Below, one piece after another: positions 21,520-32,040 of a DNA stretch of 64,000 bases. How positions within the stretch are numbered: the stretch's first letter is position 1; every line of letters starts with the position of its first letter. The stretch covers positions 3,435,001 through 3,499,000 of the forward strand of contig NC_060109.1 in the NCBI RefSeq assembly GCF_021155765.1, read 5' to 3'. The notes beneath the pieces were generated by a model. That model ran no database searches, was not told where the DNA came from, and saw only the letters and a list, made by a program, of their open reading frames with translations. This DNA is from Diprion similis. Lineage: Eukaryota; Arthropoda; Insecta; Hymenoptera; Diprionidae. A program made the position numbers and the translations under genes.

Positions 21520-23170
21520 TTGTCAACGACAAAAGTATAAAAGATTAAAAGACAAAATTGAGAAGCGAAAGAGTACTCTTATACCTAAAAGATAAATTGA
21601 ACAGATGGCAGAAGACCCCAAACAAAAGAAAGAACTGGCCAAAAAAACTCTATTTGGCAAAGTGATACAACACACAAATTTTGGAAAATTTTTACCAAAC
21701 TAAAACTTACACAGAGAGATCAAAGAAACGATTTATCGGCGGCAAAGTAGTTGACAAACATAAACTGTAGAGGCTCAAGAATAAAGGTTTAACATATAAA
21801 ATAGCGGGCCATAACAAAGCAAGGTCAGTTGCTAAGAAAACTAAGCTGAGAGTACAGGATATAGTTCACAGTTTTTGTGAAGATGACAGTAATAGTCGTC
21901 AAGCGGCTGGAAAGAAGGAGTATGTTACCCGCAATAGTGTAAAAAAAACAAAAACGTTACCTCTCAGATTCGTTAAAAAATCTGCACAAGAAGATTCGGC
22001 AATCTGGGAAAATCACAATTGGCTACGCTTTATTCTTTCGTCTACGTCTATTTTGGGTTGTCCCGCCTAAACTTTCGGACCAGGACACGTGTGCGTGTAT
22101 AATACATGAAAATATTGATTTGAAGCTTTCTGCCTTGTATAATGCAAAAATCCTTGCTTGTAGTAACTTCCAAACTGAACTACAAATACTGTGTTGCGAT
22201 CGCTATTCCGAAAGATGCTTGGAAAGGACTTGTGATGATTGCTTACTGAAAAAATTATCTTATAAGGAATTTGACAACAGTAAAAATATACTGTTAAAAC
22301 AATGGGTTCACACGGAAGATTCGTTTATACGCCCAAAAACCAAAAAAGAATGCTCTGTCATGAAGTATAAAAAAAGAGGCAATGGAAACGGCTCCCCGAA
22401 ACATGATATTGCAACTGGAAGATGACCTTCAACGTTTTTTTCTACATGAGAGGAACATTGTTCACCAATATAAAGCTATCAAGTCACTAAAACAATCACT
22501 GACAATGAAGGATGCAATCAGACATATGGACTTTTCAGAGAATTACGCTGCCAAATATAATCAAAAAATTCAAGCTTTCCATTTTGGTGGTTCCCGCACT
22601 CAAATTTCTCTGCACACGGTTGTTGTGTACACCAAGGATTTAACTGTTTCTCACTAACTATTTCGTCAAATTTGCCCCACAATGCCGCAGCAATTTGGGC
22701 ACATCTACGACCGATACTGGCATCCTTACCAACAGTTGAAGATCTACACTTCTTGAGTCACGGCCCCGTCACTCAATATAAAAGCAAAACGATGTTTTTC
22801 ATTCTCGGTTGTAAAGTCGAAGAGTTTTATCTGAGAATTATGACATTGTCCTGAAACTACCATGAGGCAGGTCATGGGAAGGGGGCGCCGGATGGTGTAG
22901 GTGCAGCCTGTAAAAGGACTGCTGACCAAGTGATAGCTCAAAGAGGCGATATAACGAGTTTACCCTCGTAATTTATTGATATTCTTCGTGAAAAGTGTCC
23001 AGCGATAATAATTTCCGTTATTGAAGATAGCTACATAAAGAAAATGAATGACTTGATCAACGAGAATCAGAGCGAGATGATTCCCTTCAAAGGAACACTT
23101 ATAGTGCACCAAGTCGACGGTAATATGTATCGTTCAAATCAACTTGTTATGAAAGCACTGCAGCTGCTTC
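21520..23170 (+). pseudogene. Central and C-terminal parts of transposon protein (element C)
   Basis: Directly after the TTAA of the inserted MITE the frame resumes with CQRQKYKRLKDKIEKRKSTL, the coiled-coil segment. It continues through several stops and shifts: KTKLRVQDIVHSFCEDDSNS, a cysteine cluster CCDRYSERCLERTCDDC (22195-22245), QYKAIKSLKQSLTMKDAIRHMDFSENY, FHFGGSRTQISLHTVVVY, LPTVEDLHFLSHGPVTQYKS, YHEAGHGKGAPDGVG and IVHQV. These blocks in this order are diagnostic for a large uncharacterised transposon family. The Asp in DFSENY and the SHGP block are candidate catalytic positions. At least four disruptions make it non-functional. Confidence 0.75.
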
Positions 23171-23491
23171 TGTGATACGAATCACAGTTATGATTTAGTC
23201 CTATCGACTCCTTTCATTATCTGTTGTCTCTATCGCTACAGTCTGATAACTGGTGGTGCGTTGACAAACATTCAAAAAATGCCCCCTTTTATCTTTTGGG
23301 AAGTGTACAATTGGCCGCAAAATGCTACATCGTACTGCAATTGTATCAACGTGGTTTCGAAGAGTGCTGCCTGACTTTTTATCACTCGATGACGACTCTG
23401 ATTCAGAAGCACCTGGCGTCGTCTTCACGTTAGAACCTCCGTAACCCTCAGATTTAACAAAGCTCTTCTTTTCAGGTGGGAGTTTAATCTC

Positions 23492-25163
23492 TCAAAAGCT
23501 TCCAATAGGGACATCTTTTCTCTGAAGCGTTGAATTCTTGCCCGATTTTGGATAAATGTGTTGGGAATCCCATCGATAAGATAGTCCACCAACTCTTATT
23601 TTTCGATTGGGACTTCGCTGCCCAAAATGATCTTGTCGTGGAAGTAGTCGCTGAAGTTTTCCACGTTGGATCTTCGAATTCCTTTCGCCGAGCTCGTAGA
23701 GCAGATGTAGCAATTTCAAGCGAACAAAGACCACAATGCCGATGTTTAGGGGCCCCGTTCCAGAGCGTAGAATTGAAAGACTCATTGCTGTTCTGTGTGT
23801 AGGCCCCCAGACATATCTCTCCAGCTATTCTTCTCTGGCCAGATCTTCGTATATTGGTCGGATGACTGTTAAAACTTGTGCGTTGAACGGTTGATCATGT
23901 TTGAAGCTTGCCAGTTCGCCTTGAGCCTCAGCTTTTTTATATTTGCACCAGCTCGAAGGCCCTTCAAGACAATATTGATGCTGGGGTTTGGCGTCGGTTG
24001 AACTCCGGTGGTAAAATGTAGCCCACACGGCCTTGCGCATATCTTCCATGGAATTGGAATGCCTCCGGATTGCCAAGCCATAATATTTCGTAAGAGCAAT
24101 TATGGCTTTGTTGGTGAGTTTTCCGGCTCCATTTCCTTCGATACCTTTATTGGTAGACTTCGCATTGCGGAGTCTCGTTCCCATTCTCTTCTCCACGTGG
24201 CTAACGCATTCTTTTTTTTTGCACCAACAATCCATCACCATATGGTTTTGCGTTTTTGATGGCGGTATATGTTTTGGAATCATCATCGCCTATATAAGTG
24301 CCGTACCTCACGCCATACTTTTCCTCGGACCGTTCAAACATCTTCACTACGGAGTCAGGTTCCATCTTTCCGGCGCTTCCAGAGTGATTGTTCTCGCATT
24401 TTTCAGCATGTGTTTCGATCCAGTCTTCGAATTCTGGAGTATGTCGCCGATTTTCCCATGTTTTGCATTCCAGACAAAAACTCGATTTGATTACTACGTC
24501 GATGACTTTTTTAGAGTAACAGCCGATTAGAGTTGTGACACTGTACTTTGAAGAAAACCCTCTTTTCTTCCAGGTGCCGTCTCCTGATACTGTCAGCACT
24601 GTATCCACTCGTCCGCGAGCGATGTTTTCCTGCTTTTCTTCTTGAACAGCTTTTTCCAGTACAGACGCAAAAACTGTTTTGCTGGCGATATGTATGTCCT
24701 CGAGACAGGTGGTATACAGTCTCTTTGTAAAACCTTTGCTGATGTCCATAAGGCCACAAAACACATTCATACCAGCTCTTGTCAGTGGTAGAAGCAGCGA
24801 AACAAAAGCAAACCGACGATTTATTTCAGTCGCTCTGCCGATCTTTGGAGACGCATCCACGAATTTGACTCCACAGGCACATTCCAATTGAATTTTGAAA
24901 CTGAGCCCAGTCAGCTTTTTTTGGTCAAATTTCACCTCCTCGTGACATTCTTTGCACTCCTCCAATGCCGTGAACACCGTGAAGAAATTGAAAATCACGT
25001 AGCTGCTATCTCTGTCTCGCGGAACCTGATCATTCCGTAATTTTTTCGCCGAAGTCGATTTGAAAATCGACTCAGTCTCTGCTGTTGTCTGATTCCCTCG
25101 AAACGTCCTCTTCTTCTGACGATCTGCTCGTACACGATTAACTTGGTTGCCTTTTTTATCCAT
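23492..25163 (-). pseudogene. Mutator/Kolobok-like transposase, copy 1
   Basis: From ATG at 25163 the frame encodes a basic N-terminus, CKECHEEVKFD (Cys-x2-Cys), EINRRFAF, FCGLMDISKGF, VSGDGTWKKRG (probable first catalytic Asp), CLECKTWENR (second Cys-x2-Cys), SAGKMEPDSV and YIGDDDSKTYTAI (second Asp). A frameshift near 24215 moves the frame to HVEKRMGTRLRN, KLTNKAIIALTKYYGLAIRR, WCKYKKAEAQGEL and IRPIYEDLAREE. Further shifts follow, but YTQNSNESFNSTLWNGAPK (candidate Glu) is readable near 23780. The last part, to 23492, does not match the other copies. The LINE at 25259 sits in its leader; the leader's outer part is at 39124-39429. Confidence 0.82.
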
Positions 25164-25623
25164 CTTTCAACTCAACAATTACTGCACTCTCACTCGTGAA
25201 TCAAATAGGTACTCTCACTTCGAAACTCTGAGCAATACTAACGTACGACATGTCGGTTCTTCTTCTTCTTCTTCCTTAATGGCTATTCCCCCAAGGGAGG
25301 ACGTGCCAATGTACTCTTGTCCTACTCCTTCTTTATGAAAGGAGTTTCAAATACTGCTGTGATCAGATCAGGACGTGAGTACTTCCTGGATCAGATGCTA
25401 TGTGGTCGAAGAAAATCGTGCTGTACTGTTTCTTAGAGGTTATGTATGTAGTTGCAGCCTTGCGCTTAGAAGACTCCGTGAATGGCTTGAGGTAGGAAGG
25501 GTACGACATATGTGTTAGCTTTGGGTAACGTAGTCAAATTGGGTTCTGTGGAGTGTAGATGGTAGGTATGATGCAAATACGACGGATCTTGGGTTTCAAG
25601 TGATTATTCGCATGATAGGAGGT

Positions 25624-27024
25624 TTACAATTCGATATTGTTATTAATAATGAAATCGGACATGACCAAGGTAACGTGTAGAGGATATTTCAGGAATATTT
25701 CTTTCAAGTTAGCGCCTGGAATGATATTATTTTTATTAAAGAAGTCTTTCAGCTTGACTCTGGGGACACTAAAATAGGGGCACTCCCAAACTAGATGATC
25801 TGGTGAAATGACAGGGTGACCGCACGTACACTCCTGGGGAGCAACTAGGCCCATTCTGGCGAGGTGCTCATTAGATTTGGTGTGGTTTGACTTGATTCGG
25901 TTAATCAAAGCAATTTTTTTCCTGCTCAAGGCTAGACCTTTGAACCAAGGTTGGTATGAAAAACTACCCGATGCGAGCAGTATATTACCCCCTTGTGGAG
26001 GCCTGCTTCGAGGATACTAACCTCGCATGCAGATGCCGTGGAACTTTTTGCAATATGTTTTAGATCTGCCCAAAAAATTTTATTATTAAACTCTGCCGGC
26101 AGGTCACCTACCAAGCGGGCAGCAAGATCCACCAGGTCATTGCCATGAATATCCAGGTGTGATGGGATCCACACTAGAGTGCAAAGCACACCGAGCCTGG
26201 TGATATCAAGCAGCGATTGTTTTATCAGAGGTAAGATAGGGTTAATTCTATTTTTAGTAAATGGGGAAGCGAGGGCCGAGATTACACTAAGAGAGTCTGA
26301 GAGGATCAAGGCTTTATCCAGATTCTTTTCTTTGATGAGGGTTACAGCTTTGTATATCCCTAACGCCTCCGCTGAAAAGAATGAGGAGCAGTCGTTGAGC
26401 CTGAAGAGGAACGTCTGCTCCTCGTTTGGAAGGACAACCGCCGCTGAAGCCTTGGGGGGGTCCAAGATTTTGGATCCATCTGTATAGATAGGGGTATAGC
26501 CCGGGAAATCCGCCTCGCAGAGTGCGTTTAACCTGGAAGCAGGGTTAGGGTCCCGCTTAACAGTTTGACCTATAGTTGTATTTATACTAATATTAGTAAA
26601 TATAGTCTGATATTCCATATCAAGGACAAGGGGAGATCTTGGAGGCTCTAATCCATGACGTAGAATTGCGCGTCGAGGACCATACCCTATAGATGTAGGA
26701 ACCTGAGGAGACTTAGCCCCGCCTATGCCTGTCCATCAAAATCTCCATGAGTTGTAGTTTGGGGATTATCATGTTCCCCGCAAGGGAGCAGATCCTAAAT
26801 ATAAAATTTTTTGTAAGTTCCATTCTTCTGAATTCAAGAGGAGAAATACCGCTGAGATGGAGTGTAACGTTATTTGGTGTGGTCCTGAGACAGCCCAAGC
26901 ACACTTTGAGCGCCATTGTCTGGACAGAATCTAGTCTGGAAAGGTGTGTTTCAGAGGCCGCCCCATAAAATTGAGAGCCCCAGTCAATTAAAGTCCTTAC
27001 ATATCCTTTATAAATTATAAGCAT
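25624..27024 (-). pseudogene. LINE ORF2, thumb and RNase H domains
   Basis: Segment 27024-26713 continues the reverse transcriptase C-terminal region (IIYKGYVRTLIDWGSQFYG, then GCLRTTPN). Segment 26618-25932 is a type I RNase H: IYTDGSKI (first Asp), FSAEALGIYKA (Glu), LILSDSLSVISAL (second Asp) and WIPSHLDIHGNDLVDLAAR (His and Asp). Segment 25929-25624 holds a C-terminal Cys-His motif (CTCGHPVISPDHLVWECPYF). The three pieces are separated by stops or frameshifts at about 26700 and 25930, so ORF2 is broken here independently of the large insertions. Confidence 0.85.
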
Positions 27025-30000
27025 AGTTAACGGTTGACTTCCACATGTGAAGGAACAGATTACTCTTAGAACTAAAATCGCCTGTACAGCCTGTGACGTG
27101 GTATTTTATACCCCGTTACATGGTTTGAATATCGCACTCCCTATTTTCAGAATGTCGTAAAAAGTAACGAAAACACGCCTGAGGCCAATACTCCAAAAAG
27201 AACAATTAATTAATTTCTAAGTGAGACTTAATTATTACGCTAATTCCTGTATTTTTTTTTATCTTTGTATCGAACTGCGAGAACTATCGTCAACGACACC
27301 GCTTCGAGGGAACCGAATATCGCGAAGCAGAGGTCACGTACCGGGTCAACAGCCAACTATCCTCAACTGCAACAGATCGGATATCGCAAAGTCAACTTCA
27401 GATGGATGCCTACCTAGATTGCGTATAGGGTTGTGCGTGAAGCACAACGAAGACCTCCGATCATTTAGACTTATCGGCCAGGAGCCGAACCATCGCTACA
27501 ACGCCACTGCCGCATGGACGCATCGTAGACGGCGTACAGGGCTGTGCGTAAAAAACACAACAAAACCTCCCGTCGCGGTACTTATCAGCCTGGAGCTGAA
27601 CCAGCATAATACCTAATGTTCCGCCTACTATACCACAGACGATTATCGAAGGACTGCATCGTGAGGACAAGCCCGAGAAACAGTGGTGGACCACGCCGGA
27701 CTTATGGTCTTAAGGATGGGAACCCTGCGTGTATATCATCACCATCAGGAAGGCTCGGTGCAACAGTGCCGTAGGGCCCGCACCGAGTTGCAGTACCGGA
27801 GAGATAGTCAGCGCGGGGAGGACTAGCACTGCACAAGTTGACGACGGATCAATCACGAATTCTACAAAGTATCGATATCGCAACAGTGTGAGTAGGATCA
27901 TTCTTCTCGTCGTCGTTCCTAGATCTTCTCGCACACATCGATACCGCAATACCGTGAGGAGACCTTTACCTCTCACGAGTATCGCAAGCAGCTGACCATA
28001 GCCCTCCCAAATATCGCTCGACGGATCGATAATTCGACATATGTCACCGTGGGAGGAAAAGACACCCAGGAATGGACTATCGCCCGTCTACACCTGTTGA
28101 CCCGTACCACGTGACCCTCTGGCCCAATTATCGATCACCGAACACCGGAAAAGGATCACGTGACGAAATCTCGCCGAAAATCGACTAGGATCGTCAGGAT
28201 CGCCGCTCGTCTCTTCACACTCTACGTCCAGCTATTTTTACCGGCAGACGTGCTTTCGTTATCGCTCTACCTATTCGCTTTTCTCTATTTCCGTTTATAC
28301 TTTCAACTCAGTGTTCTCCTCTCATATACCTGCTTTCAACTATCGCCTATCTCTGCTCTATCTTCTATATTCGTAAATGAGGTTTTTCTATCTATTTTGT
28401 GAAGCCACGAATTTACTTGCTTTATATCTTTTTCTCTCCTTTTTCTTACCTATTATCGATTTTCTCTTTTATCTCGCAGTTTGCTCTGCGTGAGCCACGT
28501 GGGCTCATATCGTATCTCTTATCATCTCTTATCTTATTCTCTTTCTTATATCGAATATTGCAAGTAATTTCGCGACTGGTTAGTTTACTATTAATTGTAG
28601 TGACTAGTATCTATTTCCTTGATTTTATCTCGTTTGAATGATTTTCTGATATCGCTGAATAGCAGCGCCTTGCTTATGCTTGATTAGAATATCTCTGATT
28701 ATCGTGTCTTAGTTGAATCTCTTACTTATTGTTCTCAGTAGTGATTGTTAAATTAATTAGCTTATAAAGTCTCTAATTTTGTCTGTCATTCCGTTTCTTG
28801 CTATCTAATATCTATTTTCTCTTTATCTCTTTTATAACTTCTCAAATATCGTTTCTTTGATTTCTTTATATTTTTCGGATTTAATTATTATCGAATATCT
28901 TGGAGTAATTATATCGTAAGCGTACCGCGTGCGCGATCTTATATCGCTACGCAGTATAGCCCGTTGTTCTCTTTTGACATTGGAGTATTGTGCCGTACCG
29001 AATAACACCTTTTTCATCGCTTTCTTTGCTAATACCGCTGTTACGTAGTTTATCCGTAGATCTCTAGTTTGTAATATATCGCATTATAATATTTTCTCTC
29101 TATAATACTTGTTCTTGCCACGTCAAGATATCTATTTCTTGTTTATCGTGATTATAATATTTCGTCGTATCGCATACATCGCAAGCTAGAACCTACGTAT
29201 TTCTTTAATTTCTATTGTAATTTCTCTTGTAATTTCTTTCATACCTGTTCTGTAATATTTCGCTATACCTGATTATTTCTGACTTCGCTTCAATTATCGA
29301 ATTATCTAAATGACTTGTAATCCTTGCCTTTCGATTAATTGTAATATCTCTTGTTTCTGGATTAACTGTAGTATCTCTTGTTTTTGATTAACTGTAATAT
29401 CTTTTGCTTTTTGATTAACTATAACATCTCTTGCCTTCTTTTGTCAATTGTAGTATTCCGTATCTTCTATCTATTATCGTGCCTTATTGTTTAACTACAC
29501 ATTGCTGCGATTATTCTGTGTTTCTGTGATCATATTTTTTCGCCATACTATGCTATTTAATTTGAAATGTAACAATTAGTTTAAGAACCTTAGATTGTGC
29601 ATTGCATGCTAGCCTATCTTTGCCTGCTTTGTAAACTTGCTGATTGTTATATCGAGTAATAGTATCGCGATCACACCCGGTTCATACCGCTAAATCACAC
29701 GAATAATTGTATCGCTCACGTGTTATCTCTGAATTCTACTTTCTCTCTGGCTGTAGTTGAATTTCTCTACCTATCTTTTCAATACACTTGATACTATTAC
29801 CATTTTCTTTAATATTGTGTTTTATCGAATTGGATACGACCCATCCCCTCTACCATTATCTTTACCTACTGAGTGAGCTGTGCAAAACTGTCGTAGAATC
29901 TGATCTACTTCGTTTATTTCGTATCTCTGACGCTACTGCGTCTGGCGCCCAACAATCCTATCTTTTTCTAATTATCGTTTTTACCTAGTGATCAGGTCAG

Positions 30001-30060
30001 TAACTGCGCCATAGGGTAGCGTGATTATCCCTCCCTCAAAAATTATCTCTATTTTCCCTT
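27025..30060 (+). mobile_element. Unidentified 3-kb insertion in the LINE (possibly LTR-derived)
   Basis: This stretch splits the LINE between the reverse transcriptase (30061) and the IIYKGYVR segment (27024). The plus strand is pyrimidine-rich, especially 28.2-29.9 kb, with many TATCG and ATCGC words, unlike its neighbours. TGGCGCCCAACA near 29942 resembles a primer-binding site of LTR retrotransposons. A 29-bp near-palindrome (27092-27120) lies at the left. Two diverged tandem units of about 112 bp start near 27420 and 27532. I found no gag, protease, integrase or reverse transcriptase and no matching pair of LTRs, so the assignment is weak. Confidence 0.35.
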
Positions 30061-32039
30061 TTAAATAATAATCACGTTGCAAGCCTTATTCCTATTATAT
30101 TCAACATGTTGTTTCCATAGGAGTTTCTGGTCGAGGTAAACTCCCAGGAATCTGACAGATGGCGAGTTATAAATTCGGCTGTCGTTGAACTGGATGTGAG
30201 GTGGATTATTCCCAAGGAATCTCCTGGAGAAAACGCATAGTTGAGTTTTACGCGAGCTGACTGATAGGCCTCTATAGAGGAGCCATGAACTGATTGACCG
30301 AAGGGAGTCAGAAACTTCGTCTAGAGCCTTTTGGAGGCTTGGGTTAGCCGAGTAAATGACTACATCATCTGCGTAAGTTAAAACCTTGGTGTGGGAGCCA
30401 ATATTTTGAAGAATGAGCCTTAGATAGATGTTAAAAAGTAGAGGACTTAGGACCGAACCTTGGGGAAGCCCAAGGTTGGTCCTCCTGACCCCCAGGCTGG
30501 CGCCCTGCATCCTTCCATGGAGAATTCTTCGCCAGACAACATGCTTTATGAAGTCTACGACCTGGTCGGTGATCCCTAGATTGGATAGATCTTGGATAAG
30601 GATGCTAGGGATAACGTTGTCAAATGCTCCCTCTATATCAATGAAAACTCCTGCCAGATATTCCTTTTTAAGGAAGGCGTTTTTAATATCCGAAGTAAGT
30701 ATAGCTATATTATCATGGACCGATTTGCCCTTCCTAAAGCCAAAGAAGCATTTAGGCAGGACTTGTCTGTTTTCGACCCACCACAGTAATCTCTGGTTTA
30801 TTATTCTTTCCATTGTTTTCAGGATTGTTGAAGAGAGGGATATGGGTCTAAATCCCTTCCTGTCTGGTTTAGGCAGTAAACACACAATATAATCGGACCA
30901 GACTGTTGGAAATATGCGCTCCCTATATATGATGTTGAAGAGAGTGATTAGAAAATCCAAACCCTCAGGAGGAAGTTGCTTTAAGACATCGTTTACGATC
31001 AAGTCCACGCCAGGAGAGGATTTACTTTTAGAAGTCCGAATTGACCAATTTAGTTCCTCCCGAGTAATTTTGCCGTCTAGGATGGGGTCGATATTTTCTG
31101 AATCAATGATTGGGCGTTCTACCGCCGCGAGCTGGATAGAAACCTTATTAAAGGCTGTTATCAGGGAAGGATCATCTGGTGAGAATGAGTTTACTGATTT
31201 CGGTGTCAGGAATCTCCCTTTGAAAGCTTTAATCGAACACCAGATTTCATCTAGGCTAGTTTGAGGGCTGATCGTAGAGCAAAAGGTCCGAAAACTCTTT
31301 CACTTGGTTTGTCTAAGGAAGTTCTTTGCGTTTTTTTCTAACCGGAGATAGGACTCCCAGTTTTGGTCGGTTGGATTGTCCCTAAGATGTTTGGCAGCTA
31401 CTCTACGTGAATTAATTAAGTTGGAGCACTCTTGGTTCCACCATGGAGCAGCGGGAGGGGATCCTCTCTGGGTTTCGTCACCTCCTTTTTTCTTGCCACC
31501 GGCAACCCGCAAGGAGTCTGAACTGAGGCCACAAAGTTGTCGTATGCTTCGTTGATGTTATCCACATCAATATTAATCGCTTGTATCTTAGATTTCAGGT
31601 TGTTACTAAATGAGGTCCAGTCTATGCATTTAAGAGATATTTTTTCCCTTACAGTAAATCTTTGGAGCTTAGCCCCTCTAATTTGAATAAATATAGCAAA
31701 GTAGTCGCTGCCCAAAGAGTCATCCAGAGTGGACCAGAGTGCCCCTGCAAAAAGCAAGACTGACGTGAATGTCAGGTCAGGGACACTCCGCCTTCCCGGC
31801 TTCGCATAGATCCTAGTAGGTTCCCCGTTGTTGAGTGAAATGAGGTTACTTTTCTCGAGGGCCTCGGCTAAAAATTTTCCATCGTAATTCGCGAGCTGAC
31901 TGCTCCACAATACGTGGTGGGAGTTGAAGTCCCCACAAATAACTAGGTTTTCGAGGTGTTCGATGGACTGGAAAAAATCTCTCCATTCAGCTCGTGTCAA
32001 GTGTTTGTTAGGCGGCCGGTAAAAATTCAGTATGTGCAT
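30061..32039 (-). pseudogene. LINE ORF2, endonuclease (rest) and reverse transcriptase
   Basis: From 32039 the endonuclease continues with ILNFYRPPN, LVICGDFNSHH (the GDFN catalytic motif), PDLTFTS and SDYFAI (SDH-like motif). A frameshift near 31490 and a stop near 31300 follow. The reverse transcriptase (31008-30061, 315 codons open) shows KGFRPISLSSTILKTMERII, FGFRKGKSVHDNI, GVFIDIEGAFDNV (first catalytic Asp), LGLPQGSVLSPLLFNIYL and YADDVVIYS (catalytic YADD), then VRFLGVYLDQKL. The RT box is intact; the ORF as a whole is not. Confidence 0.9.
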
Positions 32040-32040
32040 A

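Noticed and set aside
24102-24530. 142-codon plus-strand frame opposite copy 1 transposase
   Set aside because: Antisense of a recognised transposase; frame openness follows from codon bias.
27221-27616. 131-codon plus-strand frame in the 3-kb insert
   Set aside because: No domain, crosses a tandem duplication, and the composition follows the local repeat.
30428-30892. 154-codon plus-strand frame
   Set aside because: Antisense of the LINE reverse transcriptase core, which includes the YADD motif.
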